Below, piece by piece: positions 53,089 through 63,256 of a DNA stretch of 64,000 nucleotides. The notes beneath the pieces are model-generated. The model was given only the letters and a program-made list of their open reading frames with translations, was not told the DNA's origin and ran no database searches. Source of the DNA: Affinundibacterium fentianense (GTDB taxonomy: Bacteria; Pseudomonadota; Gammaproteobacteria; Burkholderiales; Burkholderiaceae_D); the NCBI RefSeq assembly GCF_018139545.1, contig NZ_JAGSPJ010000004.1, forward strand, positions 62,001 to 126,000. The letters run 5' to 3'. A program made the translations under genes and the position numbers. Position 1 is the first letter of the stretch. Each line of letters starts with the position of its first letter.

Positions 53089-54051
53089 ATGAGCCTTCCT
53101 TTTGCCCCCATCGCGGAATACCATCAAGTGACCCCTGAACTATTTCAGGATGTGATCCAAGCGAACTATCAGCCTGCGATCTTACGCGGCTTGGTCCAAC
53201 ATTGGCCCTGCGTTCAAGCGGCACAAACGGATCAATCCCGATTACTACAAGATATGGCGCAATGTGACAATGGAACAAAAGTCGATGCCATCATGCTACG
53301 TCCCGAAACCCATGGTCGAGTTTTCTACGATGCCACGATGGATGGATTTAACTTCATCAAAAATAAGGTAACGATTACTTCCGTATTGGAGCAACTTATT
53401 CGCTATGCGCAATTCGATCGTCCCCCCTCTGTGGCGATCCAGAGCGCTTTAGTCGGTGAATGTCTACCCAAATGGCGGGCTGCGCTTGCACTGAATTTGC
53501 TCGCCCCGGAAGTCGAGCCACGAATCTGGATTGGCAACCAAATTACCACGCCGACGCATATCGACGGGTCCGACAATATTGCCTGCGTCGTCAGTGGTCG
53601 GCGCGAATTCGTCTTATTTCCACCCGAGCAGATCGCCAATCTGTATATTGGACCACTCGATTTCGCGCCAACGCCCTCGCCTATCAGTATGGTCGATTTG
53701 CGCGCGCCAGATTTAACCCGCTATCCTCGTTTTGAAAACGCCCTCGCGCACGCGCAAAGTGCCGTTCTTGAGCCTGGTGATGCCATTTATATTCCCAACC
53801 TGTGGTGGCATCATGTTGAATCCTTAGAAAAAATCAATGTCTTGGTCAATTACTGGTGGGGTGGTTCAAATTTTTCGACTGAAAACAAAACCTCACCCTA
53901 CGGTTTACTGATGCAAGCCTTACTCAGTTTTAAAGAGCTACCGCCATCTCAACGGGCAGCATGGGGACATCTTTTCCAACACTATGTATTCGATGAAACA
54001 TCGCCCGCTGCACATATACCTGCCCATCGGCACGGTGTTTTACAACGATAA
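53089..54051 (+). CDS. Cupin-like JmjC-fold protein (cupin_8 type)
   Basis: A 320-residue putative Fe(II)/2-oxoglutarate oxygenase of the JmjC/cupin_8 group. The metal site shows as THIDGSDNIACVVSGRREFVLFPP (HxD) and EPGDAIYIPNLWWHHVESL (distal His). I start at 53089 (protein MSLPFAPIAEYHQVTPE); an upstream start would add a chance hydrophobic stretch. Relatives hydroxylate amino acid side chains in proteins, but the substrate here is unknown. It is followed by a bidirectional terminator and a TonB-dependent receptor gene on the other strand. Confidence 0.85.
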   Translation: MSLPFAPIAEYHQVTPELFQDVIQANYQPAILRGLVQHWPCVQAAQTDQSRLLQDMAQCDNGTKVDAIMLRPETHGRVFYDATMDGFNFIKNKVTITSVLEQLIRYAQFDRPPSVAIQSALVGECLPKWRAALALNLLAPEVEPRIWIGNQITTPTHIDGSDNIACVVSGRREFVLFPPEQIANLYIGPLDFAPTPSPISMVDLRAPDLTRYPRFENALAHAQSAVLEPGDAIYIPNLWWHHVESLEKINVLVNYWWGGSNFSTENKTSPYGLLMQALLSFKELPPSQRAAWGHLFQHYVFDETSPAAHIPAHRHGVLQR

Positions 54052-54075
54052 TTTGCACCGTTGCCACGGCCAAAG

Positions 54076-54105
54076 AAAAAGGGCGGGAATATTTCCGCCC
54101 TTTTT
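54076..54105. terminator. Bidirectional terminator
   Basis: An AAAAAGGGCGG/CCGCCCTTTTT stem with an 8-base loop lies between the cupin gene and the convergent TonB-dependent receptor gene. Confidence 0.92.
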
Positions 54106-54128
54106 ACATTCCCTACGATAAAACTTGA

Positions 54129-56882
54129 TTACTTAAATACGTACTGCGCACTCACATAGAAGAAACGACCACGTGGATCGGTGTAGCTAGGATCGTAACC
54201 AGAGATGAAGAAATTCGCTTGATTCGAATACGGTGGTGCCGTATTCAACAAGTTTTGCACACCAGCACGCAAACTCAAATTCTTATTAACTGCATACGAT
54301 GCTGACATATCCCAAAGCGAATATGCTTTCACTCGATTTGCTGCCACCACACTACCATCGTCAATATTGATGGCAGAATTTTGATCGTCATAGCCTGAAT
54401 AGTAAGTATTGCCCAAAGTGACTTCAACTGGACCGTACTCCCAACCTAAAGACAAACGATGGCGCCAACGTTGTACCACGCCCTCCGTCACAAATTTACC
54501 CAAGTTGCTGACGTACGCATCGCCCGGATTGGTTTGCAATTTCGAATTGAGCATATAGGTGCCGAGCATCCGTGCACTAATCTTGCCCCACGAAGTTTTG
54601 ATGCCATGCATCTCAATCGCCAGATCTAAACCGTTGGCGATTTGCGAACCGCGATTTTCTTTACGAAGTTCAATATAGTCAATGTAGCCGTCTTCATCAC
54701 GATGTACTAGATTGCCATACTTCGCGAGGTTACCAAGAATGATGTCATCACCAATTTCACTAATGAGATCACTGCGCTTGATATTCCAATAATCCAAGCT
54801 GAAAGTCCAATCGCGACTCGGTTCGAAAATGGCACCAATCGTATATTGACGACTACGTTCAGGTTTCAAATTGGCGTTGCTGTAGCGGCGTGTATTCCAG
54901 TTATCGGCACAGACAGAAAGATCATTGTCGTTATCTGCACAATACACAGGATCGGGCAAAGTCGCTGTCGAACTATATTGCGTTGGACGATACAAGTCGG
55001 ACATGGATGGTGCGCGGAAACCACTGCCAACCGATGCGCGGAACAAAAGATTTTTATCGGGTTGGAAACGCAAGCCCAATTTTGGACTCGAAGCGCCACC
55101 GACGCCTTGATAGCGATCATGGCGCAGAGACAATTGCGCTTCCCACTGTTTGGTCAAGGGCGCGAGCAATTCCGTATAGATCCCTTCAACATGACGCGAA
55201 TCAGCGGTCGCTTTACCCCCTTCCGGTGCAAAGTCGTTATTGATGTTATCGCTCATCAACAACACAGATGGCGTAAACACGCTGCGTTCACGCCGCCATT
55301 CTGCGCCGACAGCAATCGACAAATCACCGCCATCGAGGCGCATTAAAGGACGTGCTGCTTTAAAATCTACGCTGGTCATCGTTCCACGCGCATGCCGCAC
55401 TTCTTCATTGACTTGAATGCTGTTCAGCAAATTCAGACCCGCTGTGCCGGATGGGCCAAACGGATTGATTAAGCCGCGACGAATGCCATCCATCAATTCG
55501 TTGTACAACACATAGCCGTGGGTATCGCGGTCGCGTACCGTGTTGACGCTTTGATTGATACCGAAATCATAATCCCAGCCCGCGAGAACACCATTCATAC
55601 CGACAACAAAACGCTGCGCTTCACTGGTCAATTCACTGGTGCGATTGCCAGCCTCTTTGAGACGCATACGCAAGGTGATTTCGCCGGGTACGTCATCGTC
55701 TGTTACATTATCCAAACCGGTATTCGCCAATTGCGGAATCAATTTGAAATCAATATCGCCCGTGACCCGCGCTGACGAGCCAACATAGTAGGTCTTGGCT
55801 TTACTCCAGCTCGCTTCCGCATAGAGTTGATGATCTGGACTCAATTGAAACGCTGCACGACTCAACAAGCTCGTCTTATCCGATTTTGGGTATAGCTCGG
55901 TATCGCCCATATAGTCGTAGGTACACGCCTCGGCTCCACCAGTTCCTGCGGGCAAATACAGATTGGCGGCAGGCTTGCAGTTTGGTACTGAGAAATTGAT
56001 CAAACGATTTTCTATGACTTTGCCATTGATCTTAAAACCTTGCTCCTGCAAATAATCACGCTGCGCGGAGGTCAGACGAATATTTGCGGGGTCGGTGTAG
56101 CTCGACAGTAAATGCCCTAATCGTTCTGGAATTTTTAAATCCCCAATGAATTTTCGCTGCGATGTGAATAGGCTGCCTGTATGCTGCTGATCGACGACTG
56201 CGAACAAGTTGTAGCCATCTTTATTCAGATCACCCACGCCGCCTGCGAGTGTAAATGTACGCTTTTCTGCACCACCTTCTTGGGTACGACCCGCATGCAT
56301 ATTCACTTCCATACCTTGGTAATCTTTGCGGGTGATAAAGTTAATCACCCCACCGATTGCATCCGTTCCGTACAATGCCGACGCACCATCTAAAAGAATT
56401 TCGACGCGCTCAATTGCAGCCGCAGGAATATTGTTTAAATCAACGCCAGCATCATCGCCTGGTGAGGCGAAGTTTGCCATCCGACGTCCATTCAATAGTA
56501 TCAAGGTCGAAGAAGTTCCAAGGCCACGTAAATTGGCGGAATTAAAACCGCGCTGATCGCCACCGACATTGATGCTGATCCCGTCGCTCAAGCCACCAAC
56601 ATTGGCAGCCACCTTGGAAAGTAACTCGGCAGCCGTCGTCACGCCGGTTTTCTGAATCTCTTCACGAGTGATCAACTGCACTGGGAGCGCAGATTCACTA
56701 TCGACCCGTTTGATCGCCGAGCCGGTAATTTCGACTCGACTGATGGGTTTTGTCTCGACCACAGTTTGTGCCATTGCTGGCAGTGCACTGGCTGCCATCA
56801 TGATCAGTACTGCACGAGAGATGGCATGTCTTGCGAGGGGCCGGGATGACATGCTAAAGACTGTTGATGCCTTATTTAACAT
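54129..56882 (-). CDS. TonB-dependent outer-membrane receptor
   Basis: A gated outer-membrane beta-barrel receptor. I place the start at 56882 (917 residues), giving a signal peptide ending SALPAMAQT; a frame to 56921 adds 13 residues. The plug domain has the TonB box region, VEITGSAIKRV, GVTTAAELLSKV, NLRGLGTSSTLILLNGRR and the closing VEILLDGASALYGTDAIGGVINFITRK. The barrel ends ARGRFFYVSAQYVFK, with a terminal phenylalanine-lysine pair. Its composition fits the Xanthomonas-like family of receptors for complex substrates rather than siderophores. No linked uptake genes show the ligand. Confidence 0.93.
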   Translation of the reverse strand: MLNKASTVFSMSSRPLARHAISRAVLIMMAASALPAMAQTVVETKPISRVEITGSAIKRVDSESALPVQLITREEIQKTGVTTAAELLSKVAANVGGLSDGISINVGGDQRGFNSANLRGLGTSSTLILLNGRRMANFASPGDDAGVDLNNIPAAAIERVEILLDGASALYGTDAIGGVINFITRKDYQGMEVNMHAGRTQEGGAEKRTFTLAGGVGDLNKDGYNLFAVVDQQHTGSLFTSQRKFIGDLKIPERLGHLLSSYTDPANIRLTSAQRDYLQEQGFKINGKVIENRLINFSVPNCKPAANLYLPAGTGGAEACTYDYMGDTELYPKSDKTSLLSRAAFQLSPDHQLYAEASWSKAKTYYVGSSARVTGDIDFKLIPQLANTGLDNVTDDDVPGEITLRMRLKEAGNRTSELTSEAQRFVVGMNGVLAGWDYDFGINQSVNTVRDRDTHGYVLYNELMDGIRRGLINPFGPSGTAGLNLLNSIQVNEEVRHARGTMTSVDFKAARPLMRLDGGDLSIAVGAEWRRERSVFTPSVLLMSDNINNDFAPEGGKATADSRHVEGIYTELLAPLTKQWEAQLSLRHDRYQGVGGASSPKLGLRFQPDKNLLFRASVGSGFRAPSMSDLYRPTQYSSTATLPDPVYCADNDNDLSVCADNWNTRRYSNANLKPERSRQYTIGAIFEPSRDWTFSLDYWNIKRSDLISEIGDDIILGNLAKYGNLVHRDEDGYIDYIELRKENRGSQIANGLDLAIEMHGIKTSWGKISARMLGTYMLNSKLQTNPGDAYVSNLGKFVTEGVVQRWRHRLSLGWEYGPVEVTLGNTYYSGYDDQNSAINIDDGSVVAANRVKAYSLWDMSASYAVNKNLSLRAGVQNLLNTAPPYSNQANFFISGYDPSYTDPRGRFFYVSAQYVFK

Positions 56883-57090
56883 AGCTCTATTCCAAGGGTA
56901 ATGCGCATTGTGATGATTCACTTTGCGCTGGGTTAATCAAATCTTTTATGCGCGCTGAGCATATGGACTCAACGCACAACTTCTTTATACGACTGACAAG
57001 TCGTCACTTTCTATTCGCCTTTGCAACCGCGATTCCAGCAAATGGACGCCTTCGCAGTGGAGGCGTCGATACTAAACCGCTTACTGGTCA

Positions 57091-59475
57091 CTACTTGATA
57101 CACACCAAGCGAACTTGCTTCATGTCCGTTATGCCAGCCAGGACTTTTTCTATTCCATCCATTTTCAAAGTCAACATGCCATCTTCCAGTGCCGCCGTAA
57201 ATAATTGGGCAACCCTCGCATGCTCTTGTATCAGTTTCTTCACTGAATCAGTACCCACCATCAACTCGTGCAGCCCGACTCGTCCTTTATAACCAGCATT
57301 GCACTGCTCGCAACCTTGCGCTCGATACAAGGTAAATTGTCCTTGATCATTCGCGTAATTTTTCATCCACTGCTGGAAAATTTGTTTCTTCGCGCTCACT
57401 GTATCGGCTTGAAAAGCCTGGGTCGCGAGCAATTCTGAACAATACTCATTCAGCAACTGACTGATTTCTTCTTTGCTAGGCGAATACGCGACTTTACAGT
57501 TCCCACACAAACGTTTGGCTAATCGCTGCGCGAGAATACCGAGCAATGCATCGGCAAAATTAAACGGATCCATCCCCATATCTAGCAATCGAATAATCGA
57601 TTCAGGCGCGCTGTTGGTATGCAAAGTCGCCATTACCAAATGACCCGTCAGCGATGCTTCAAGTCCGATCGAGACGGTTTCCTTATCACGCATTTCGCCC
57701 ACCATAATGACGTCGGGATCGGCACGCAAAAATGCCCGCATGACCGTCGCAAAATCCATACCGGCTTTGCGATTGACTTGGACTTGACGCAATCCCTTTT
57801 GGGTGATTTCAACGGGGTCTTCTGCTGTCCAAATTTTCGTTTCTGGTCGATTTAAGTAATGCAACACCGAATGGAGAGTCGTGGTCTTTCCCGAGCCAGT
57901 CGGACCACACACAAAAAAGATACCGTAGGGTTTATCAACCACGCTCTTTAGTCGTTGCAAATTATTCGGCAGTATCCCTAATTTCTCTAAGGGGATCGGC
58001 TCTCCTGCCGCTAAAATCCGCATGACCACATCTTCTAAACCACCCGCTGAAGGAATGGTCGCAACCCGCAATTCAATATCGAGCGGCCCGTATTTTTTAA
58101 ATTTGATTTTGCCGTCTTGTGGCTTGCGCTTTTCTGAAATATCGAGGTCGCACATAATCTTAATCCGTGCAAGCAGCGCACTGCGATAACTTGCAGGAAT
58201 CTCGATATAGGGGAAGAGTGAACCGTCCTTACGAAAACGAATCAAGGTTTTTTCTTTGCCTGGGCGCGGCTCGATATGAATATCCGATGCGCCTTGTTGG
58301 TAGGCATCAACGATGATTTTATTCAACAATTTGACCAACTCGTTCTCGACCGCCGCAGAAACTTCATTGCCGCCAACATTGGCGCTCTCGTCTTCTTCGC
58401 CTTCCATTCCAGAAAGCAATTCATCTACACTGGCATTGTCTGTCGTCTGTCCGAAAAATTGATCTACAGTTTGCTTGAATTCGCGTTGCGTGGTCACTTT
58501 GTACTGCAGACGTGCATGTGGAAAAATAAGGTTGACGACGCGTGTGTTCTTGATCTGCTCTGGATCAACCGCCAAGATCGTCATACCATTCTTATCATCC
58601 GAGACAGGCAACCAGCGGCTCTCTTCGACATATTGGCGTTTGAGCTTTTTCACCAATTCGATCTCAACGATGCGACTCGCTTGAAAAGATTCGTAGGGAA
58701 CACCAAAGTAACGCGCCAAGGCCATACCAATCTGTTCTGGGCTGACTTGAAACTCGTCGATCAACACGTCTTCAAGATCGAGTTGCTTCTTGCGCGCCGA
58801 GCTGATTGCCAATTCAAATTCAGGCACCGATAAAACACCATCGGAGACTAAACCATTAAACTTGGAAGGAGGAATATGGAGTGGCTTATTTTTTTGTGTG
58901 AAAGCAATTGCCATCGTCTCACATAACTCGCGCACGCCCTCTTGGGCTATCGCAGTAAAAGCTTGTCCGTGTCGACTATTAATAAACTGAATTGCTCCCA
59001 ATAGCTCGCCGTTATCTGCATCCAAAATCGGTGCCACCAACATCTCTTTTGTGCGATACCCTGTGCGTTGATCAATCGCTTTTTGAAAATGTAAATGCGT
59101 TGAGATCTGACGTAATTCGGCTTCGTCATAGACATCATTGATGCACAGAACTTCTTTATGGATTGCGACATAGCCTGCGATACTTTGATCCGAAATCGGT
59201 AAACGGATATCTTTGAATGTATGCAGACCTTTCTTTACTTTTGAAATCAAATTATTGCCATCCGGTGCGACGACATAAATCGTCAAACGATCACAATCAA
59301 ACAGATCACAAATATCCGCTGTCAAATCCAACATGATTTGATCCACCGCATTCGTGGCATGGATTTTATTGGTCAACGTTTGCAAGCGTTTGAAAAAGAG
59401 AAGGCGTTGCGCTGCTTTGTCCGCTTGATTGTGATGACTACTGGAGGATTTCGCCTGCATGGCATCTACTTTCAT
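57091..59475 (-). CDS. GspE/PilB-type secretion ATPase with N-terminal GAF domain
   Basis: A 794-residue traffic ATPase. About residues 30-190 form a GAF sensor domain (QIMLDLTADICDLFDCDRLTIYVV, AIAFTQKN). An MshEN-type region follows (about 205-340), which in relatives binds c-di-GMP. The ATPase has VCGPTGSGKTTTLHSVLHYL (Walker A), the Asp-box and DPDVIMVGEMRDKET (Walker B), LTGHLVMATLHTNSA (His-box), and a tetracysteine CGNC...CEQC site near the end. It powers a type II secretion or type IV pilus machine in relatives. No assembly genes are adjacent. An alternative start is at 59460. Confidence 0.88.
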   Translation of the reverse strand: MKVDAMQAKSSSSHHNQADKAAQRLLFFKRLQTLTNKIHATNAVDQIMLDLTADICDLFDCDRLTIYVVAPDGNNLISKVKKGLHTFKDIRLPISDQSIAGYVAIHKEVLCINDVYDEAELRQISTHLHFQKAIDQRTGYRTKEMLVAPILDADNGELLGAIQFINSRHGQAFTAIAQEGVRELCETMAIAFTQKNKPLHIPPSKFNGLVSDGVLSVPEFELAISSARKKQLDLEDVLIDEFQVSPEQIGMALARYFGVPYESFQASRIVEIELVKKLKRQYVEESRWLPVSDDKNGMTILAVDPEQIKNTRVVNLIFPHARLQYKVTTQREFKQTVDQFFGQTTDNASVDELLSGMEGEEDESANVGGNEVSAAVENELVKLLNKIIVDAYQQGASDIHIEPRPGKEKTLIRFRKDGSLFPYIEIPASYRSALLARIKIMCDLDISEKRKPQDGKIKFKKYGPLDIELRVATIPSAGGLEDVVMRILAAGEPIPLEKLGILPNNLQRLKSVVDKPYGIFFVCGPTGSGKTTTLHSVLHYLNRPETKIWTAEDPVEITQKGLRQVQVNRKAGMDFATVMRAFLRADPDVIMVGEMRDKETVSIGLEASLTGHLVMATLHTNSAPESIIRLLDMGMDPFNFADALLGILAQRLAKRLCGNCKVAYSPSKEEISQLLNEYCSELLATQAFQADTVSAKKQIFQQWMKNYANDQGQFTLYRAQGCEQCNAGYKGRVGLHELMVGTDSVKKLIQEHARVAQLFTAALEDGMLTLKMDGIEKVLAGITDMKQVRLVCIK

Positions 59476-59963
59476 GAATAAGGAAAGTTACTGCTGAACT
59501 TGCACTGAACTTGCTCTGAACATCTCATTATCACCGATTAAGATGCGATTAAAACCAATCGGATACCAGAAATGCCTGATCCAGACGGAACTTTTGGTAA
59601 GGCTGCGGTAGTTCTACAACACATTCGCATAGACCCAGGTCGAGAGAGGATCAAGTTGTTACGCATTTTGAGTTCAACGTCGTTGGAGAACGATCGGTGC
59701 ACATACCGGCAAATCGTTGAAATAAAAAAAGATTAGGTGATTTCTAGAAAAGCCTGTATATTCCGTTCCGTACTTGCATCAGGTCGTCATATTGTTGGTC
59801 CCAATTCCGCATGGCTGTTTTCTTCTAGTCGTTCTGTTTTATCTCCTTCGGTTTCATCTCTTGGTATGAAGTGCCCATCAGGCAATCTCGCCTATCGGCC
59901 TCGATTCGTCACGCGAAACTCGTTTCCTGTGCGCGCCGTTGCCATCAAATTAAAGGAAATACA
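59476..59963. other. Intergenic region and long leader of the cold-shock gene
   Basis: About 490 bases between divergent genes. The part next to the cold-shock gene is pyrimidine-rich and should be its long 5' untranslated leader, which in this family controls translation by temperature. I saw no further gene. Confidence 0.5.
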
Positions 59964-60173
59964 ATGAGTAATCAAACTGGAATCGTCAAATGGTTTAACG
60001 ATGCTAAGGGCTTCGGCTTTATTACACCAGACGCTGGCGGTGCTGACTTGTTCGCACACTTTCAAGACATTCAATCTGCTGGTTTCAAAAGTCTTTCGGA
60101 AAATCAACGCGTTTCATTCGAGCGCAGCAGTAGTCCAAAAGGCGATAAAGCAAGCAATATCCAAATCTTGTAA
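59964..60173 (+). CDS. Cold-shock protein (CspA family)
   Basis: A 69-residue single-domain nucleic-acid-binding protein. The RNP1 and RNP2 motifs are visible as KGFGFITP and DLFAHFQDI, and the protein opens [14 protein letters not shown] as CspA does. AAAGGA lies about eight bases upstream of the ATG at 59964. It melts RNA structure in the cold in relatives. The gene has a long leader upstream and a long repeat-bearing non-coding region downstream. Confidence 0.95.
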   Translation: MSNQTGIVKWFNDAKGFGFITPDAGGADLFAHFQDIQSAGFKSLSENQRVSFERSSSPKGDKASNIQIL

Positions 60174-60919
60174 TCGCACACACAATTTTTACCGACTTGG
60201 CCTATGCTGCACGCAGCTTTCGCCGAGCCGATTAAAAGAATGCAGGTTAGCTAGGTGCTTTGCCAAATAGCGTAATCTGATTGTATCCACCACTATGCAG
60301 ATAGCATGGGGTAGATAAACAGAGTCATACCCACATTCAAATCGCAAATGGTCGATGTGCTAGACACATGGACCGCACAAACTGATTCTGACCGGCTACG
60401 ACCACTTTGCAGATAGCATAGGGAAGTAGAAAATGGGCTAGTCAGGCAAACAGGGGTCGCATCAAAAGTCTATTCCGATAGAACGCGATCGACACCCAAT
60501 TTGCAAAGCTAAAATTTCGCAAAATAAGAAGCTGATTTGTGTTCCTTGTGTGATGGTGTAACAACACCTGACACAATAATTTGCTGCAAATAATTGAAAC
60601 TTTGCACTGCGCTTGTCTGATCAAACAAAGCAGCTGCATGAACCAGAAGACACACCACGCAGATAGCATGGGTGTCTGCAATGGCGTAACACTTGGCAGA
60701 TAGCCTTGGTTGCACAGGATTCATCGCGAAGTTTGAAGAGCCCGCCCTTTGGTGGGCTTTTTGCTTTTTGAAAATAGGATTTCATATGAAAGCGTATTGC
60801 TTGTTGGTGTCTGGCATCATTTCGCTGTATTCGAATTGACCAAGCGCTGCCCAAGAACCATACTGAGCGGCTAGCAAAAACAATGCTTTTGGGCAAATTC
60901 AAAAATTTCGGAGTCTTCA
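60174..60919 (+). other. Non-coding region with repeated GCAGATAGC motifs and a terminal hairpin
   Basis: About 745 bases without an accepted gene. A 31-32-base element is repeated with few changes at 60289-60319 and 60401-60432 (both contain ACCACT-TG-CAGATAGCAT). Shorter copies occur at 60654-60672 (ACCACGCAGATAGCATGGG) and 60691-60709 (ACTTGGCAGATAGCCTTGG). An AGACACACC/GGGTGTCT arm pair encloses the third copy. The region ends in a hairpin at 60739-60758 followed by T-residues. It could be a structured RNA or 3' extension of the cold-shock transcript; nothing known matches by eye. Confidence 0.55.
60739..60763 (+). terminator. Intrinsic terminator closing the non-coding region
   Basis: An AGCCCGCC/GGTGGGCT stem with a 4-base loop is followed by TTTT, about 160 bases before the amidohydrolase start. 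No coding sequence lies directly upstream, so it ends either a small RNA or the cold-shock transcript. Confidence 0.75.
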
Positions 60920-62209
60920 ATGAAAACAACAATATGTTCCGCCTTGGTCACTGCCGCATTCGGCTTAGCAACAAGCATGGCCAATAACGCACTCGCCGCG
61001 GATACCTTAATCACAGCCAGCAATATGTTGGACGTTCGTAGCGGAAAAATGATCGCCAACCCACAAATCTTGGTGCGTGATGGTCGTATCGTCAGCGTGA
61101 AACAAGGTGCGAATCCCACCGTCGATGCACAAGTACAAAAAATTGACCTGGCTGGCATGACGATACTGCCAGGCTTAATCGATATGCACGTCCATCTCGA
61201 TTCTGATCCTACTTATGGTGGCTACAACACTTTACAATTCGGTGACCGGTTTTGGTCGATCCTCACAGTGCCGCACGCCAGTCGCACGCTCGACGCTGGC
61301 TTTACCACAGTTCGTAATGTCGGTGCAGACGCATGGAATGACGTTGGCTTACGCCAAGCAATTGAAGAAGGAAAAATCCGTGGTCCACGCGTCGTCACTG
61401 CGGCGTATTCTTTTGGCGCCACCGGTGGCCATTGCGACTCCACCTTCTTCCCGCCTTCAATGAATCAGCAAAGTCCGTTCAATGCGGATAACCCGGAAGA
61501 AGGTCGCAAACGCGTTCGTGAATTACGCAAGTATGGTGCACAAGTCATCAAGATTTGTGCGACTGGTGGGGTGTTTTCACACAATACTGAGCCTGGTCAA
61601 CAACAAATGAGCTTGCGCGAAATGACAGCGATTGCCGAGGAAGCACATCAATGGGGCTTGCGAGTGGCGGCTCATGCGCATGGCACGTCAGGCATCAAGG
61701 ATGCCATCCGCGCAGGAATCGATACGATTGAACATGCGAGCTTAATTGATGACGAAGGTATCGCACTGGCAAAAAAACATGGCGCATATTTATCCATGGA
61801 TATCTACAACACCGACTACACGCAATCGGAAGGTAAAAAGAATGGCGTGTTGGAAGACAACTTACGCAAAGACCGTGAAGTTGCCGATATTCAGCGCGAG
61901 GGATTTAAGCGTGCCCATGCTGCTGGTGTCAAAATGGTTTACGGCACCGATGCGGGGATCTATCCTCACGGCGACAATGCAAAGCAATTCGCTACGATGG
62001 TGAAATATGGCATGTCACCTGTGCAAGCGATTCAAGCTGCGACCATCAATGCCGCAGAAGCGCTCGCAAGCAAAGACGTCGGCGCAATCGAGGCCGGGCG
62101 TTTTGCTGACATCATCGCAGTCAAAGGTGATCCAAGCAAAGACGTACGTTTGTTGGAAAACGTCGCTGTCGTGATCAAATCTGGCGAAGTCGTCAAATCT
62201 TCGAAATAA
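60920..62209 (+). CDS. Exported metal-dependent amidohydrolase (imidazolonepropionase-like/prolidase-like)
   Basis: A 429-residue amidohydrolase with a signal peptide (MKTTICSALVTAAFGLATSM to NALAA). The binuclear metal site shows in DMHVHLDSD (HxH), the carboxylated lysine in VIKICATGG, histidines in VAAHAHG and IEHASL, and the aspartate in VYGTDAG. This subgroup covers secreted Xaa-Pro or acyl-amino-acid hydrolases, usually cleaving peptide-like substrates in the periplasm. It is followed by a strong bidirectional terminator. The exact substrate is not shown by sequence. Confidence 0.9.
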   Translation: MKTTICSALVTAAFGLATSMANNALAADTLITASNMLDVRSGKMIANPQILVRDGRIVSVKQGANPTVDAQVQKIDLAGMTILPGLIDMHVHLDSDPTYGGYNTLQFGDRFWSILTVPHASRTLDAGFTTVRNVGADAWNDVGLRQAIEEGKIRGPRVVTAAYSFGATGGHCDSTFFPPSMNQQSPFNADNPEEGRKRVRELRKYGAQVIKICATGGVFSHNTEPGQQQMSLREMTAIAEEAHQWGLRVAAHAHGTSGIKDAIRAGIDTIEHASLIDDEGIALAKKHGAYLSMDIYNTDYTQSEGKKNGVLEDNLRKDREVADIQREGFKRAHAAGVKMVYGTDAGIYPHGDNAKQFATMVKYGMSPVQAIQAATINAAEALASKDVGAIEAGRFADIIAVKGDPSKDVRLLENVAVVIKSGEVVKSSK

Positions 62210-62310
62210 AATTAAATGTCAAAGCGATGCGACTGCCATGACAAAGAGACGCTTGATTCCGTGCATTAAGTCGTGCGGAACAACCAGCTTTTGACTATGT
62301 AAGGTCGTTG

Positions 62311-62346
62311 AAAAAAGGGAGTGTCAGAATCGACACTCCCTTTTTT
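62311..62346. terminator. Bidirectional terminator
   Basis: An AAAAAAGGGAGTGTC/GACACTCCCTTTTTT stem with a 6-base loop lies between the amidohydrolase gene and the convergent Sel1-like gene. Confidence 0.93.
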
Positions 62347-62401
62347 CCATCTCGACGTTTTTCGACACGCCGGACTTCGTCGTTCTATTCATCGTATTTT
62401 G

Positions 62402-63196
62402 TTAACTCGGCCTTTTTTTCAATTTCAAATCACTGAGAATTTGCTCAGCCCGCTCAGCCGCAGCGAGTTTAAGATCGGCACTCGATTGCTGTGCCATGTC
62501 AGTTCGGCGAAACCAATCGGCACTGATGTCGTCGCCGAGCCGGTCGGAAACAAGATGCCATGCATACGCTTCTAGTGCATTTTTTTCCTGATAATAAAGC
62601 TCCGCAATGATTCCCGCCGAACGAATATTGCCAGCGATTAGCGCATCTTGAAATGCGACCTTGGCCGCTTGCCCATAGTTGATACTTTTATCGAACTCTG
62701 GATGATTTGGCTGCCCTTGCAACTCAAAATAGTATTTTTCACCGATATGCATCATTGCATAGGAGTCCCCTGCTTTTGCCATTTTTCGAAGTGCCTTCAA
62801 GTCTTTCGTATAATAGTCAGGTGGCAGCATATAGCCTAAGTCTTCCAATTTTTTTCGGCGCGCTGCTTCGGTAGGAGAGATAGGTTCCGACACTGGGACT
62901 TCCAGCATATTGTTGGGTGTCAACTTTGCCTCGCGCGCAATCTGATCCATCATTTGCGGGCTCATATTACTTAATTCAAAGGGCGAAGCGTGTGTCCCCG
63001 ACAGCTTGTGATGCGGCTCTTCTTCCCCGTGCAAACCTTGATGCGGCGGACTCGTGTTCGCCAATTTCGTATCAGCTGCGGATTCTTCGTGATTTTGTGG
63101 TGACGCGTTTTGACTGCGATTACCGAGCAGAGACCAAGCCATGATGCTCAGCATGCACACCAAACCGAATCCGACCAGATGGATTTTTTTCATCAT
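62402..63196 (-). CDS. Membrane-anchored or exported protein with Sel1/TPR-like repeats
   Basis: A 264-residue protein with an N-terminal hydrophobic segment (HLVGFGLVCMLSIMAWSLLG) that is a signal or anchor. A histidine/proline-rich linker follows (HQGLHGEEEPHHKLSG), then an alpha-helical part from about residue 120. This has Sel1-like repeats: AGDSYAMMHIGEKYYF, and AGNIRSAGIIAELYYQEKNALEAYAWHLVS. Such repeats bind proteins. No function is assigned. It lies upstream of the convergent amidohydrolase terminator and downstream of the metallopeptidase gene on the same strand. Confidence 0.65.
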   Translation of the reverse strand: MMKKIHLVGFGLVCMLSIMAWSLLGNRSQNASPQNHEESAADTKLANTSPPHQGLHGEEEPHHKLSGTHASPFELSNMSPQMMDQIAREAKLTPNNMLEVPVSEPISPTEAARRKKLEDLGYMLPPDYYTKDLKALRKMAKAGDSYAMMHIGEKYYFELQGQPNHPEFDKSINYGQAAKVAFQDALIAGNIRSAGIIAELYYQEKNALEAYAWHLVSDRLGDDISADWFRRTDMAQQSSADLKLAAAERAEQILSDLKLKKRPS

Positions 63197-63256
63197 CTTC
63201 CTCTTTTAAAACTCTCTTTTTCTCGACATCGTGCGTTGACCGTGCCCCACTGAATT

